Part shown: positions 8,197 to 17,237 of the stretch, piece by piece
Layout of the letters: the number at the start of each line of letters is the position of its first letter
How positions within the stretch are numbered: the stretch's first letter is position 1
Source of the DNA: an uncultured Porphyromonadaceae bacterium
Lineage (GTDB): Bacteria > Bacteroidota > Bacteroidia > Bacteroidales > Muribaculaceae
Reading direction: 5' to 3'
Assembly (NCBI GenBank): GCA_902489275.1
Contig: CABTZK010000003.1
Span: 62,001 to 126,000 of the forward strand
DNA length: 64,000 bases
Notes under the pieces: model-generated
What the model was told of the DNA's origin: nothing
The model's input: only the letters and a program-made list of their open reading frames with translations
The model's database searches: none
Translations under genes and position numbers: made by a program

Positions 8197-8232
8197 GCTA
8201 TACTTTGTGGCGAGGACAGAATGGCGGCGCGA

Positions 8233-9315
8233 TCAAGGGGCTTTGGGCGCTTGAACAGCAGGTGTGCCAGCTGGCGGCGGGGTGATGGGCTTGAGGTCTC
8301 TCACCTTAGGCGCGGCAGGCTTCTCCTTCGAGACGTCTTGCTGCATGGCGGCCGATTCCTTGGCGGCTTCAAGCGCTTTCTTCTTTTCCAGTTCTATCTT
8401 CCTCGTCGAGTCACGCCGCAGCCTTTGAGCCCTCCGCAGGGAGTCCTTTTTCAGTTGAACCCCAGCCAGCGAGTCACGCTTGGCTTTCAGTGCGGCAGAA
8501 TCTACGGCAAACGAGATTTTGGCATGATCGGGCGCCTTGTCGGTGACCAAGCTATCGGGATCGACGGTGGCATGATGGCCTGTGTCCGAGAATGGGTTGG
8601 CTGTGAGCACCCAGGTCGCCGCTCCCACGACCGCCGCTGCCAGCAGCGCATAAAGCATGCGCTTGGGCTTGATGAATGCGAATGAGGGCATCGACGCTCC
8701 GCCGCCCTGTGCCTCCTCGACACGCACGAACGCTAAGGCTGGCGTGTGCCCGCCGTCGGTCTTCGACGGTTTGAGTATTTGGGCGATGTCGGCCAGCTTG
8801 TCATGGTCGTCCTTGCCCGCATCGCACATCGTCTTTCTCACGGCCTTGACCTCAATGTTCTCGGCCGTGCAGAGCACAATGTAGTCGCCGGCTCTCAGGT
8901 CCTTGATGAGCTCGACCTTGGCCTTGCTGCTATAGATGTCAAGCACTTGCGCTCTTGAGTCATACTCGATTTCCTGCGTGCTGGGGCGCACTTGAAGCAC
9001 GCGGCTCTTGCCCATTTGAGCCACAAGGCATCCCGCGCGGCTAACGACAGCCATGGCCAAGTTGCATGACCTCACGCGGTGGTCGGGGCAGTTGAGCGCG
9101 TGGTTTAAGGCCGCCTTGAACTCCTCGTGGGCGAAAGCCTTGGCCAGGTCACAGTTAGAGCAGATGTGGCTGTACAGCTCGCTGGCGACACGCTCGTCGT
9201 CACACGCGATGAGGATGGCGTGATCACCGGCAAGCGGCTGGTCGCTGGCGGGCAAAACCACGTCATGGTCGCTGTGAATCACAAGGGGTGCGTATAATTT
9301 AATTTTCATACCCAT
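8233..9315 (-). CDS. PP2C-like phosphatase-fold membrane protein, degenerate
   Basis: 360 residues. The N-terminal 200 resemble a PPM/PP2C phosphatase in order of elements: SCNLAMAVVSRAGCLVAQMGKSRVLQV looks like the GDSR region, and LRAGDYIVLCTAENIE like the later GD motif. However the metal-binding aspartates (DGxGG near the start, and GDSR) are missing or replaced (MGKSR), so activity is doubtful. A single transmembrane helix follows at about 226-244, then a long charged alpha-helical stretch rich in Lys, Arg and Asp-Ser and a Pro/Ala tail. This suggests a cytoplasmic sensor-like domain with an extracytoplasmic tail. A TATCTTTG element at 9346-9339 (minus strand) could be its -7 box. Confidence 0.55.
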   Translation of the reverse strand: MGMKIKLYAPLVIHSDHDVVLPASDQPLAGDHAILIACDDERVASELYSHICSNCDLAKAFAHEEFKAALNHALNCPDHRVRSCNLAMAVVSRAGCLVAQMGKSRVLQVRPSTQEIEYDSRAQVLDIYSSKAKVELIKDLRAGDYIVLCTAENIEVKAVRKTMCDAGKDDHDKLADIAQILKPSKTDGGHTPALAFVRVEEAQGGGASMPSFAFIKPKRMLYALLAAAVVGAATWVLTANPFSDTGHHATVDPDSLVTDKAPDHAKISFAVDSAALKAKRDSLAGVQLKKDSLRRAQRLRRDSTRKIELEKKKALEAAKESAAMQQDVSKEKPAAPKVRDLKPITPPPAGTPAVQAPKAP

Positions 9316-9624
9316 CTAAATCTTTTTTCAATCCATGACAAAGATACAAATTTATTGCTGGACTGGATGAGAATATAAAGAAAAATAATAAACTTGTGGT
9401 CTTTTTTTTGCTATCGTTAAAGATTCTGCACCTCATGCCTTGCGCCTTCTTGGCGATATGTGATTTTGGAGTGGTTTCTGTCAAAAATTCTTCGTTTAGA
9501 TAAAAAAAGGAATTGGACACTCGAAAAGGGGGAAAATCCTTTGTCGCATAGAAGATTTTGCGTAATTTTGCCCATTAATTATGAACACTTCAAACTATTT
9601 CAATTTTAATCCTATTACAAAATC
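9316..9624. other. Divergent intergenic region between the PP2C-like gene and nifJ
   Basis: 309 bp, AT-rich, no coding capacity I trust. It holds two possible minus-strand -7 boxes (TATCTTTG at 9346-9339 and TAAATTTG at 9354-9347) and the full nifJ promoter at 9540-9570. Nothing else is recognisable. Confidence 0.6.
9540..9570 (+). promoter_or_regulatory. Promoter of nifJ
   Basis: TTTG at 9540-9543, a 19-bp spacer, then TAATTTTG at 9563-9570: a full consensus match. Transcription would start near 9577, some 48 nt before the ATG. Confidence 0.8.
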
Positions 9625-12600
9625 ATGAGTAATTCAAAAAAATTCATGACCTGTGATGGTAATACCGCTGCTGCGCACATCAGCTACATGTTTACCGATG
9701 TCGCAGCCATTTACCCAATCACCCCGTCATCACCAATGGCTGAGCATGTCGACGAATGGGCAGCTGCTGGTCGTAAAAACATCTTTGGCGAACTTGTCAC
9801 CGTTCAGGAAATGCAGAGCGAGGCCGGTGCCGCTGGCGCTGTGCACGGCTCGCTCCAGGCAGGTGCGCTCACAACCACCTACACGGCATCGCAAGGCTTG
9901 TTGCTGATGATTCCTAACATGTACAAAATTGCAGGCGAATTGCTCCCTGGCGTGTTTCACGTGTCGGCCCGCACGCTGGCCTCTCACACGCTCTGCATCT
10001 TTGGTGACCACCAGGATGTGATGGCCACTCGCCAGACGGGCTTCGCCATGCTGTGCGAGGGCTCGGTGCAGGAGGTGATGGACCTGTCGGCTGTCGCTCA
10101 CTTGAGCGCCATCAAGAGCAGTGTGCCATTCCTAAACTTCTTTGACGGTTTCCGCACGAGCCACGAGATTCAGAAGGTCGAGGCGCTGCAGCAGGAAGAT
10201 CTTGAGCCTCTGCTCGACCGCGAGGCACTGGCTCGTTTCCGCCAGCGTGCCATGAACCCCGACAGGCCAGTCACCCGCGGCACCAACGAGAACCCCGATG
10301 TGTTCTTCCAGCACCGCGAGTCGTCTAACGAATACTACCATGCGATTCCTGCCGTCGTCGAGGACTATCTGAAGAAAATCAGCGACCTCACGGGTCGTAA
10401 ATATGGACTTTTCGACTACTATGGCGCCAAGGATGCCGACCGTGTGATCATTGCCATGGGCTCGGTCACCGAGGCCATTCGCGAGGCCATCGACTACCTC
10501 ACCGAGAAAGGGGAGAAAGTGGGCTTGGTCTCGGTGCGCCTGTATCGCCCGTTCTCGGCCAAGCACTTCTTGGCAGCCGTGCCCAACACCGCCAAGCGCA
10601 TTGCCGTGCTTGACCGCACGAAAGAGCCCGGCGCCAATGGCGACCCGCTGTATCTCGACGTGAAAGACTGCTTCTATGGCAGCGAGAACGCCCCACTCAT
10701 CGTGGGCGGCCGATATGGTTTGGGATCGAAAGACACCACCCCATCGCAGATGCTGGCGGTCTACGAGAATCTCGCGCTCCCCATGCCAAAGAACCACTTC
10801 ACCGTGGGCATTGTTGACGATGTGACGTTCACAAGCCTGCCTCCAAAAGAAGAGATTGCCATGGGCGGAGCCGGCATGTTTCAGGCCAAGTTCTACGGCT
10901 TGGGCGCCGACGGCACGGTGGGTGCCAACAAAAACAGCGTGAAGATTATCGGCGAGAACACCGACAAGTATTGCCAAGCCTACTTCTCCTACGACTCTAA
11001 GAAATCGGGAGGCTTCACGTGCTCGCACTTGCGTTTTGGCGACACTCCCATTCGCTCTACCTACTTGGTGACCACGCCTAACTTTGTGGCATGCCATGTT
11101 CAGGCCTACCTGCACATGTACGACGTGACCCGCGGCCTGCAAAAGAATGGCACTTTCCTGCTCAATACCGTTTGGGAGGGAGATGGTTTGGCCAAGAACC
11201 TGCCTAACCGCGTGAAAAAATACGTTGCCGACAACAATATTAAGGTATTCTACATCAACGCGACCAAAATCGCGCAGGAAATTGGCTTGGGCAACCGCAC
11301 CAACACCATCTTGCAATCGGCCTTCTTCCGTATCACCAACGTGATTCCTGTTGACCTTGCTGTCAAGCAGATGAAGGAGTTCATCGTGAAGTCCTACGGC
11401 CGCAAGGGCGAGGATGTGGTCAACAAGAACTACCAAGCCGTTGACCGCGGTGGCGAGTACAAGGAACTCGCTGTTGACCCAGCATGGAGCAACCTCGCCA
11501 TTAACGACGGCATCAAGGACGACGCTCCTGCTTTCATCAACGAGATTGTCCGTCCCATCAACGCCCAAGACGGCGACCTGCTGCCCGTGAGCGCATTCAA
11601 GGGCTTAGAGGATGGCACTTGGCAAAATGGCACTTCAAAATTTGAGAAACGCGGTGTCGCGACCTTCGTTCCCTTGTGGGATGCCGAGAACTGCATTCAA
11701 TGCAACAAGTGCGCGTTTGTTTGTCCTCACGCCGCTATCCGCCCATTCCTGATGAATGAGCAAGAGGCCAGCCAGTCTCCATTTGACCAGGCCAGCCAGC
11801 TGCCTGCCATCGGCAAGGCTTTCGAGGGATTGAAGTTTGTGCAGGTTGTCGATGTGATGGACTGCATGGGCTGCGGCAACTGCGCCAATGTGTGCCCCGG
11901 CAAGCGCAACAAGGAGACCGGCAAGAATATGCCTGCCCTCCAAATGATTCCTCTCATGGGCAACGAAGACAAGCAAAACCTCTGGGACTACTGCATCAAC
12001 AATGTGACCAGCAAGCAAAGTCTTGTCGATATCAAGTCGAATGTGAAAAACTCGCAATTCGCCACTCCACTCTTTGAGTTCAATGGCGCTTGCTCGGGTT
12101 GTGGCGAGACCCCGTACGTGAAACTCATCAGCCAGCTCTTTGGCGACCGCGAGATGGTGGCCAACGCTACTGGGTGCTCGTCGATTTATTCAGCCGCTGT
12201 ACCCTCAACACCTTATACCACCAACGAGAAAGGCCACGGTCCCGCTTGGGCCAACTCCCTGTTTGAGGACTTCTGTGAGTTTGGACTGGGCATGACCGTT
12301 GCCGATGAGAAATTGCGCGCTCGCGTGAAAGCCCTTGTCGAAGAGGCCATCGCTTGCGAAAGCGTGAATGCCGAAGTGAAAGCCCTCTACCAAGAGTGGC
12401 TCGACAACTTCAACGATGGCGCGAAGAGCCGCGAGTTGAGCGACAAGATTTTGAAAGCTATCGAAAATAGCGAGAGTCCTGTCGATAAGCAGGTGAAAGC
12501 CTTAGGGCAATATCTTGTGAAACGCTCACAGTGGATTATCGGTGGCGACGGCGCTTCCTACGACATTGGCTTTGGCGGTCTCGACCACGTGGTGGCCAGC

Positions 12601-13200
12601 GGTAAGAACGTGAATATCCTCGTTCTCGATACCGAGGTTTACAGCAACACGGGCGGTCAGGCATCGAAGGCAACCCCCATTGGCGCTATTGCTAAGTTTG
12701 CCGCTGCCGGCAAGCGAGTTCGCAAGAAGGACCTGGGCTTGATTGCGTCTACTTACGGCTACGTCTATGTCGCGCAAATCGCTATGGGTGCCGACAACAT
12801 GCAGGCACTCAAGGCCATTCGCGAGGCCGAGGCCTACGATGGGCCATCGCTCATCATCGCCTACGCGCCCTGCATCAACCACGGCTTGAAAGCCGGCATG
12901 GGCAGGTCGCAAGCCGAGCAGGCCAAGGCTGTCGCATGTGGCTACTGGCACCTGTGGCGCTACAACCCCATGCTGGAAGAAGAGGGCAAGAACCCCTTCA
13001 CGCTCGACAGCAAGGAGCCTAACTGGGACGACTTTGAGGACTTCCTGAAAGGCGAGGTGCGCTACGCATCGGTCTTGAAGCAATATCCTGCCGAAGCCGA
13101 CGAGCTCTTCCGTGCTGCCAAGAGCAATGCGCAGTGGCGCTACAACAACTACCGCCGTCTTGCCCAGCAGCAGTGGGGCGTGAATTCTGAAACGAAGTGA
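9625..13200 (+). CDS. nifJ: Pyruvate:ferredoxin (flavodoxin) oxidoreductase, single-chain
   Basis: 1191 residues, the standard length for the fused homodimeric enzyme. Domains in order: pyruvate-binding domain with YPITPSSPMAEHVDEWA near the start; a CoA-binding-like domain; the gamma domain containing FYGLGADGTVGANKNSVK; a 2x[4Fe-4S] ferredoxin domain (CIQCNKCAFVCPH near 688 and CMGCGNCANVCPG near 748); and the thiamine-pyrophosphate domain with GDGASYDIGFGGLDHV (about 974-989) and YSNTGGQASKATP (about 1006-1018). Four further cysteines near CSGCGETPY and later bind the proximal cluster. It oxidises pyruvate to acetyl-CoA and CO2, reducing ferredoxin, so the organism is anaerobic. It has its own promoter and terminator. 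Confidence 0.97.
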   Translation: MSNSKKFMTCDGNTAAAHISYMFTDVAAIYPITPSSPMAEHVDEWAAAGRKNIFGELVTVQEMQSEAGAAGAVHGSLQAGALTTTYTASQGLLLMIPNMYKIAGELLPGVFHVSARTLASHTLCIFGDHQDVMATRQTGFAMLCEGSVQEVMDLSAVAHLSAIKSSVPFLNFFDGFRTSHEIQKVEALQQEDLEPLLDREALARFRQRAMNPDRPVTRGTNENPDVFFQHRESSNEYYHAIPAVVEDYLKKISDLTGRKYGLFDYYGAKDADRVIIAMGSVTEAIREAIDYLTEKGEKVGLVSVRLYRPFSAKHFLAAVPNTAKRIAVLDRTKEPGANGDPLYLDVKDCFYGSENAPLIVGGRYGLGSKDTTPSQMLAVYENLALPMPKNHFTVGIVDDVTFTSLPPKEEIAMGGAGMFQAKFYGLGADGTVGANKNSVKIIGENTDKYCQAYFSYDSKKSGGFTCSHLRFGDTPIRSTYLVTTPNFVACHVQAYLHMYDVTRGLQKNGTFLLNTVWEGDGLAKNLPNRVKKYVADNNIKVFYINATKIAQEIGLGNRTNTILQSAFFRITNVIPVDLAVKQMKEFIVKSYGRKGEDVVNKNYQAVDRGGEYKELAVDPAWSNLAINDGIKDDAPAFINEIVRPINAQDGDLLPVSAFKGLEDGTWQNGTSKFEKRGVATFVPLWDAENCIQCNKCAFVCPHAAIRPFLMNEQEASQSPFDQASQLPAIGKAFEGLKFVQVVDVMDCMGCGNCANVCPGKRNKETGKNMPALQMIPLMGNEDKQNLWDYCINNVTSKQSLVDIKSNVKNSQFATPLFEFNGACSGCGETPYVKLISQLFGDREMVANATGCSSIYSAAVPSTPYTTNEKGHGPAWANSLFEDFCEFGLGMTVADEKLRARVKALVEEAIACESVNAEVKALYQEWLDNFNDGAKSRELSDKILKAIENSESPVDKQVKALGQYLVKRSQWIIGGDGASYDIGFGGLDHVVASGKNVNILVLDTEVYSNTGGQASKATPIGAIAKFAAAGKRVRKKDLGLIASTYGYVYVAQIAMGADNMQALKAIREAEAYDGPSLIIAYAPCINHGLKAGMGRSQAEQAKAVACGYWHLWRYNPMLEEEGKNPFTLDSKEPNWDDFEDFLKGEVRYASVLKQYPAEADELFRAAKSNAQWRYNNYRRLAQQQWGVNSETK

Positions 13201-13229
13201 TCACGCACAGTGACGATTGACCAATGATA

Positions 13230-13275
13230 AAGGCTGTGCCACGGCGCAATTGCAACATGGCACAGCCTTGTTTAA
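13230..13275 (+). terminator. Intrinsic terminator of nifJ
   Basis: A perfect 12-bp stem (AAGGCTGTGCCA with TGGCACAGCCTT) with a 16-nt loop, then GTTTAATTT. It lies 30 bp past the nifJ stop and argues against upstream starts for the next gene. Confidence 0.85.
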
Positions 13276-13289
13276 TTTCTCAAAGAAAA

Positions 13290-13766
13290 ATGCGAAAATC
13301 CAACTATTTCATCATCGCCGCGCTGGCAGCATTGGCGATGTCATGCGCCAAGACTGCCGATAGCGACACGGCCAAGCCTTCCCATCCTGCTGCCGACACC
13401 ACCGAGAACGCCATGATGAATGATGGCCTCGCGCCCATCGAGGAGGCTCCTGGCGACACCACAGCCACTGCCGAGCCGCTTGACGAGCGCGCGCCAGAGG
13501 GGTCGCCGCTGGAGCAAACCAAAGAAATCTTTCATCAAGGCATGAAGGATTTCAATGCTTGCAAAAGGGCCGATGATGTTTACCAGGCAGTTTCCAAGTT
13601 TGTCAAGAATCAAGGCCGTCTCAGTCTCCTGCAAGACAAAATGACCCCTAAAGAAAGAGCAGAGGCAGAAAAGTTGGGCGCAGAATTTGCTAAGGTCATC
13701 AGCAAGACCATCCAAAAGCATCATTGCGACCAAACCAAGATCGATCAGATTTTCTCGGGCATGTAG
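13290..13766 (+). CDS. Lipoprotein of unknown function
   Basis: A 158-residue protein starting MRKSNYFIIAALAALAMSC, a lipoprotein signal peptide with the lipobox LAMSC. A low-complexity Asp/Thr/Ala/Pro linker follows to about residue 70, then a Lys-rich helical domain (QTKEIFHQGMKDFNACK to the end). I chose this ATG because an upstream in-frame ATG at 13224 would translate through the nifJ terminator. I do not recognise the family. Probably membrane-anchored; the C-terminal domain may be a helical bundle. Confidence 0.75.
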   Translation: MRKSNYFIIAALAALAMSCAKTADSDTAKPSHPAADTTENAMMNDGLAPIEEAPGDTTATAEPLDERAPEGSPLEQTKEIFHQGMKDFNACKRADDVYQAVSKFVKNQGRLSLLQDKMTPKERAEAEKLGAEFAKVISKTIQKHHCDQTKIDQIFSGM

Positions 13767-13874
13767 CGTCACCAGGCTCTCGCGCCGGGGCGTTTTTAGG
13801 CGATTGGGGCAAAAAAATGGGGAAATCCCACTTTTGATGCGTCGTTTCGCAAAAATTGGCCTGTTGCTCGCCAA

Positions 13875-14438
13875 CTAATGAGTGGTGACGCGCCCCCCAA
13901 AGAGGCAATGCTGTGTCCAGAACTTTTGTCTCATGTCACTGATTATCACGCCACGCGATGATGTGGCATGGGCTATCTTGTTCTCTTTCAGGTAAATCGC
14001 AACGTGATTGATTCCCCGGTTGGGGTCATTGCTGGTGTTGAAAAACACCAAGTCTCCCTCTCTCAATTGGCTTAGGCGAATCCTCTTGCAATTCTCTTCA
14101 AAAATTTTGGCAGAATTTCGCTCAATGTCAATGTGGTAAACCTTCTTGTAGATTTCCATCACAAATCCAGAGCAATCAGTGCCTTTACGGCTGCGCCCGC
14201 CATAAAGGTAGGGCGCTCCCAGCCAAGACTTGATTTCACGGTAGAGGCGTTTGTTGTCATGGCGGTCGAGGGTGATGTCAAGGCTGCTCCATTTCTTGTC
14301 AACGGTCATGCCGCCCTTCCCAGAGCCGTCGGGCCCGGTAATGATTGCCCGGTGCGAGTGACACGACACCGCAAGCAGGGCGATTGCCGTGGTCAAGAGC
14401 ATTGAAAGGCAATATCGGAATATGCGCGTCCTTTTCAT
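13875..14438 (-). CDS. NlpC/P60 cysteine peptidase lipoprotein
   Basis: 187 residues. The lipoprotein signal ends at LLAVSC. The NlpC/P60 domain covers about 65-187: YLYGGRSRKGTDCSGFV carries the catalytic cysteine, and NHVAIYL and KIAHATSS carry the two histidine positions. Enzymes of this family cut peptidoglycan stem peptides, usually at the D-Glu-diamino acid bond, in the periplasm. It is transcribed alone, convergent to the lipoprotein gene on the other strand. Confidence 0.9.
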   Translation of the reverse strand: MKRTRIFRYCLSMLLTTAIALLAVSCHSHRAIITGPDGSGKGGMTVDKKWSSLDITLDRHDNKRLYREIKSWLGAPYLYGGRSRKGTDCSGFVMEIYKKVYHIDIERNSAKIFEENCKRIRLSQLREGDLVFFNTSNDPNRGINHVAIYLKENKIAHATSSRGVIISDMRQKFWTQHCLFGGRVTTH

Positions 14439-14539
14439 GACAATGAAGGAAAATGTGCTAAAGACAAGGGATTTTGCTCATCTCCAGCACATTGAATTCG
14501 TTCAATTCACCCTTGCGACGAAGTAAGGTGAGATTAAGA

Positions 14540-14989
14540 TTATTGATCCTTTTTACTACTTGTTGCGTCTTCGGCCTCTGTGGCTTCATCGGCATTTTCC
14601 TCTTCGGTAAATTTGGTGAAACCTGCGTTTACCAAAATGTTGTACCAAGTAATGACTTTCTTGATATCAGTTTTGTACACACGGTCCTCGTCAAATGTGG
14701 GCAGCACTTCCTTGAAAAATGCGCCGAGTTCTTGAGGGGTCTTATATAGGCTGGCATCCAATAGCTTGCCATCAAATTTCGAGTAGATTGTTTCAAAAAC
14801 TTGAGCTAATGGCATATCGTCACCCGTGGTGTAGATGGCGACATCGCCTAACGAAATCATCTTGTCACGAGCGCTTGCAGGCATGCGTTTTCCGTCGAGG
14901 ATACTTTCTACGATAACCGCTTTTTTGCCGTAGGACAACAGTTTGAACAAGCCCTGCTTGCCTGAAATAGATAAAATTTTCTTTAACAT
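14540..14989 (-). CDS. DUF5606 family protein
   Basis: 149 residues starting MLKKILSISGKQGLFKLLSYGKK, the signature of DUF5606, a family I know only from Bacteroidota. No catalytic motif or membrane segment is visible; the C-terminus is a Glu/Ala/Asp-rich tail ending SSKKDQ. A TAACTTTG element at 15041-15034 (minus strand) is a likely -7 box, 45 bp before the ATG. Function unknown. Confidence 0.8.
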   Translation of the reverse strand: MLKKILSISGKQGLFKLLSYGKKAVIVESILDGKRMPASARDKMISLGDVAIYTTGDDMPLAQVFETIYSKFDGKLLDASLYKTPQELGAFFKEVLPTFDEDRVYKTDIKKVITWYNILVNAGFTKFTEEENADEATEAEDATSSKKDQ

Positions 14990-15120
14990 AAGTTTGAATG
15001 TTTCAAATCAATTTTCAAAATAGTATAGACATGCAAAGTTAGCGATTTTTTTCTTTTGCCCATTCATGGCCGAGACCTTTAACGAAAAATATAGATTACT
15101 TTAACAATTTAATGTGCCTA

Positions 15121-15151
15121 TTGGTTATCTCAACGTTTTAGTGTAAGTTTG
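15121..15151 (+). promoter_or_regulatory. Promoter of tilS, nearly touching the start codon
   Basis: TTG at 15121-15123, a 20-bp spacer, then TAAGTTTG at 15144-15151. The GTG start at 15156 lies 4 bp after this element, so the mRNA would be leaderless or almost so. Confidence 0.6.
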
Positions 15152-15155
15152 CATC

Positions 15156-16493
15156 GTGATACAGCAAATAGCTCATTACATAGGCTCTAATCGGCTGATA
15201 TTGCAGGGTGACAAGGTTCTTGTGGCCCTGAGCGGCGGCGCCGACTCGGTGGCGCTTTTACTGGTGCTGCAAGAGTTGGGGTACGGCTGTGAGGCCGCGC
15301 ACTGCAACTTCCACTTGCGTGGCGAGGAGTCACTGCGCGACGAGCGCTTTGTGCGCCGTTTGTGCCAGCGTTGCCACATTCCTCTTCACGTGCGTGATTT
15401 CGATGCGACAGCCTACGCACGCACTCATGGTGTCTCGATAGAGATGGCGTGCCGTGAATTGCGCTACCAGTGGTTTGAGCAGCTGCTCGTCCATGAGCGT
15501 TGCCAAGTGATTGCTGTGGCTCACCACCGTGACGACAATATTGAGACTTTCTTTCTCAATGCCATTCGCGCTTCGGGCATCGCCGGGCTTGCCGGCATGA
15601 GGTCACGCAACGGCCATGTCGTGAGACCGCTTTTGGGAGTCTCTCGCCAGCAAGTCTTAGGCTTCCTGGCTGCAAGGGGGCAGGATTTTGTAACCGATAG
15701 CACCAATCTTGTGAGCGATGTGAAACGCAACCGCCTGCGCAATATCGTGCTGCCGGCAATCTACGGGCAATTCCCTGGTGCCGCAACGACTTTAGAGAAA
15801 ACCATCGCGTATGCCCGCGAGGGGACCGACCTCCTGCACGAGTTGCTCGACAAGGCCTCAGCGGCAATTTGTCAAACTGCCGGCGACGGCTTCGATGTGA
15901 GCCTCAAGGAGCTGATGGCCTATCAAAATGCCCCTGGATTGCTGTATGGGTTACTGAAGCCTTACGGGTTTAACCATCATCAATGCGAAAGCCTCATCAG
16001 GGCGGCACGAGGTGAGACGGGCATTGGGCGCAAAGTGGAAAACAAGGATTATGTGGCCATTGTGGGGCGCACCATGATTGAAGTCATCAAACTTAAAGAA
16101 AAAAATGATTATCCTGTGGTAATCGGATTGGAAAACAGTGAAATAGACGAACCTATTAAGCTCATGGTCGAGCATTGCCTGAATCGTCGTTTCAACCCAA
16201 AGGCCGTTGATGGGAAGCGTGTGATCGCGCTCGACTGCGAGGTGCTGAAATGTAGCCGTGTGGTGTTGCGGCACTGGCATGAGGGCGACCGCTTTTCGCC
16301 TTTTGGCATGAGGGGCAGCAAACTGGTGAGTGACTTGTTCACCGACTTGAAATTGAGTGAACGCGACAAGCGCAAGGCCTGGATTCTTGAGGCCGATGGG
16401 CAGATTCTGTGGGTGGTGGGCTACCGGGCCAGCAGTCATTACCGGGTTGCCCCTGGCAGCAATGGCGAGTTCTTGCTGCTTGCCATGGGGTAA
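15156..16493 (+). CDS. tilS: tRNA(Ile)-lysidine synthase
   Basis: 445 residues with the PP-loop motif LSGGADSVALL (SGGADS at 26-31), AAHCNFHLRGEES and VAHHRDDNIETFFLN, all diagnostic of TilS, followed by the C-terminal substrate-binding domains (HEGDRFSPFGMRGSKLVSD). It converts the wobble C of the CAU anticodon of tRNA-Ile2 to lysidine using ATP and lysine. The start is GTG: the codon four positions upstream in frame is a stop (TAA at 15144), and the N-terminus aligns with homologues from MIQQIAHYI. Its 3' end overlaps the convergent thioredoxin-like gene by 55 bp. Confidence 0.95.
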   Translation: MIQQIAHYIGSNRLILQGDKVLVALSGGADSVALLLVLQELGYGCEAAHCNFHLRGEESLRDERFVRRLCQRCHIPLHVRDFDATAYARTHGVSIEMACRELRYQWFEQLLVHERCQVIAVAHHRDDNIETFFLNAIRASGIAGLAGMRSRNGHVVRPLLGVSRQQVLGFLAARGQDFVTDSTNLVSDVKRNRLRNIVLPAIYGQFPGAATTLEKTIAYAREGTDLLHELLDKASAAICQTAGDGFDVSLKELMAYQNAPGLLYGLLKPYGFNHHQCESLIRAARGETGIGRKVENKDYVAIVGRTMIEVIKLKEKNDYPVVIGLENSEIDEPIKLMVEHCLNRRFNPKAVDGKRVIALDCEVLKCSRVVLRHWHEGDRFSPFGMRGSKLVSDLFTDLKLSERDKRKAWILEADGQILWVVGYRASSHYRVAPGSNGEFLLLAMG

Positions 16494-17167
16494 AGTAAAG
16501 CGCTCAGGCGCGCCAAAATCGCATTCAGGCTAGGCTCGTTTTTAATCAGCACCTGGTGTTCCTCTCCCAGCAAGTAGAAAGTGGGCAGGGTGGGGAGGAA
16601 GTAGGTTTCCTCTTCCTCAATGGCTTGGCTTTTGTCCCAGCCATTGATCACGTAATGCGGCATCGAGGTCTGCCGCCAGTGCTTCTCGTCATCTCCTGGG
16701 TAGATGGCAATCACCTGCACGCTATCGTGTTTCAGCATTTCACAGGTGTCAAGGCGCGATTTCACGAGTTGGCAGGCGTCACAGTCGGGGTCATTGAAAT
16801 AGAGCAGCGTCAAGGGTGCCTTGTAGTCGCTCAGGCGGTGCGCGCGATTGTCCACTTCCACAAAGGCAATGTCATGTGCTGGCTGGCCGATGCGATTTTT
16901 CAGCGCCCAGTCCAGCAAGAGCCGGGGCCGGATGCGCTCTGAGTCGCTTAGCAACTTGCACGAAATGATGTTGTTGAGCGCATGGATACAAGAATCCTCT
17001 GCTGCCGTCGAGCCAAAGGGGGCTTGAAGCCGTTTCTCGACTTTCTCGAGAGCATCGAGGCACGACTTGCGATGAGCAAAACAGCCGTTTTCAGCCTTTA
17101 TCGTCCACCTGTTGCCAGCCACAACGACGATAAGCATGAAAAACGTTATGATGGTGGTCCGTTTCAT
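16439..17167 (-). CDS. Thioredoxin-like protein with signal sequence (DUF5106-like)
   Basis: 242 residues from the ATG at 17167, which opens a signal-like stretch MKRTTIITFFMLIVVVAG; an upstream in-frame start at 17224 would add 19 residues before it. The second half is thioredoxin-like: LTLLYFNDPDCDACQLVKSRL carries a CxxC, then QVIAIYPGDDEKHWRQ, and LPTLPTFYLLGEE with the cis-proline region. The helical first part followed by a thioredoxin-like fold resembles Bacteroidota DUF5106 proteins. Probably a periplasmic thiol-disulfide protein. Promoter -7 box TATATTTG at 17195-17188. The 3' end overlaps tilS. Confidence 0.75.
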   Translation of the reverse strand: MKRTTIITFFMLIVVVAGNRWTIKAENGCFAHRKSCLDALEKVEKRLQAPFGSTAAEDSCIHALNNIISCKLLSDSERIRPRLLLDWALKNRIGQPAHDIAFVEVDNRAHRLSDYKAPLTLLYFNDPDCDACQLVKSRLDTCEMLKHDSVQVIAIYPGDDEKHWRQTSMPHYVINGWDKSQAIEEEETYFLPTLPTFYLLGEEHQVLIKNEPSLNAILARLSALLYPMASSKNSPLLPGATR

Positions 17168-17184
17168 CGATTTTCTCGTTTTAC

Positions 17185-17216
17185 TTGCAAATATAGCGGA
17201 ATTTGCCGTAACTTTG
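17185..17216 (+). promoter_or_regulatory. Promoter of the ybaK-aroC-yhcC operon
   Basis: TTG at 17185-17187, 21-bp spacer, TAACTTTG at 17209-17216; the ATG follows 21 bp later. It overlaps the -7 box of the divergent thioredoxin-like gene (17188-17195), so the two start sites share about 30 bp. Confidence 0.6.
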
Positions 17217-17237
17217 TATTCCAAAGAGCGCTAAAAG

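Noticed and set aside
13224..13289. Upstream extension of the lipoprotein gene after nifJ
   Set aside because: It would be translated from the nifJ terminator hairpin and would bury the lipoprotein signal peptide.
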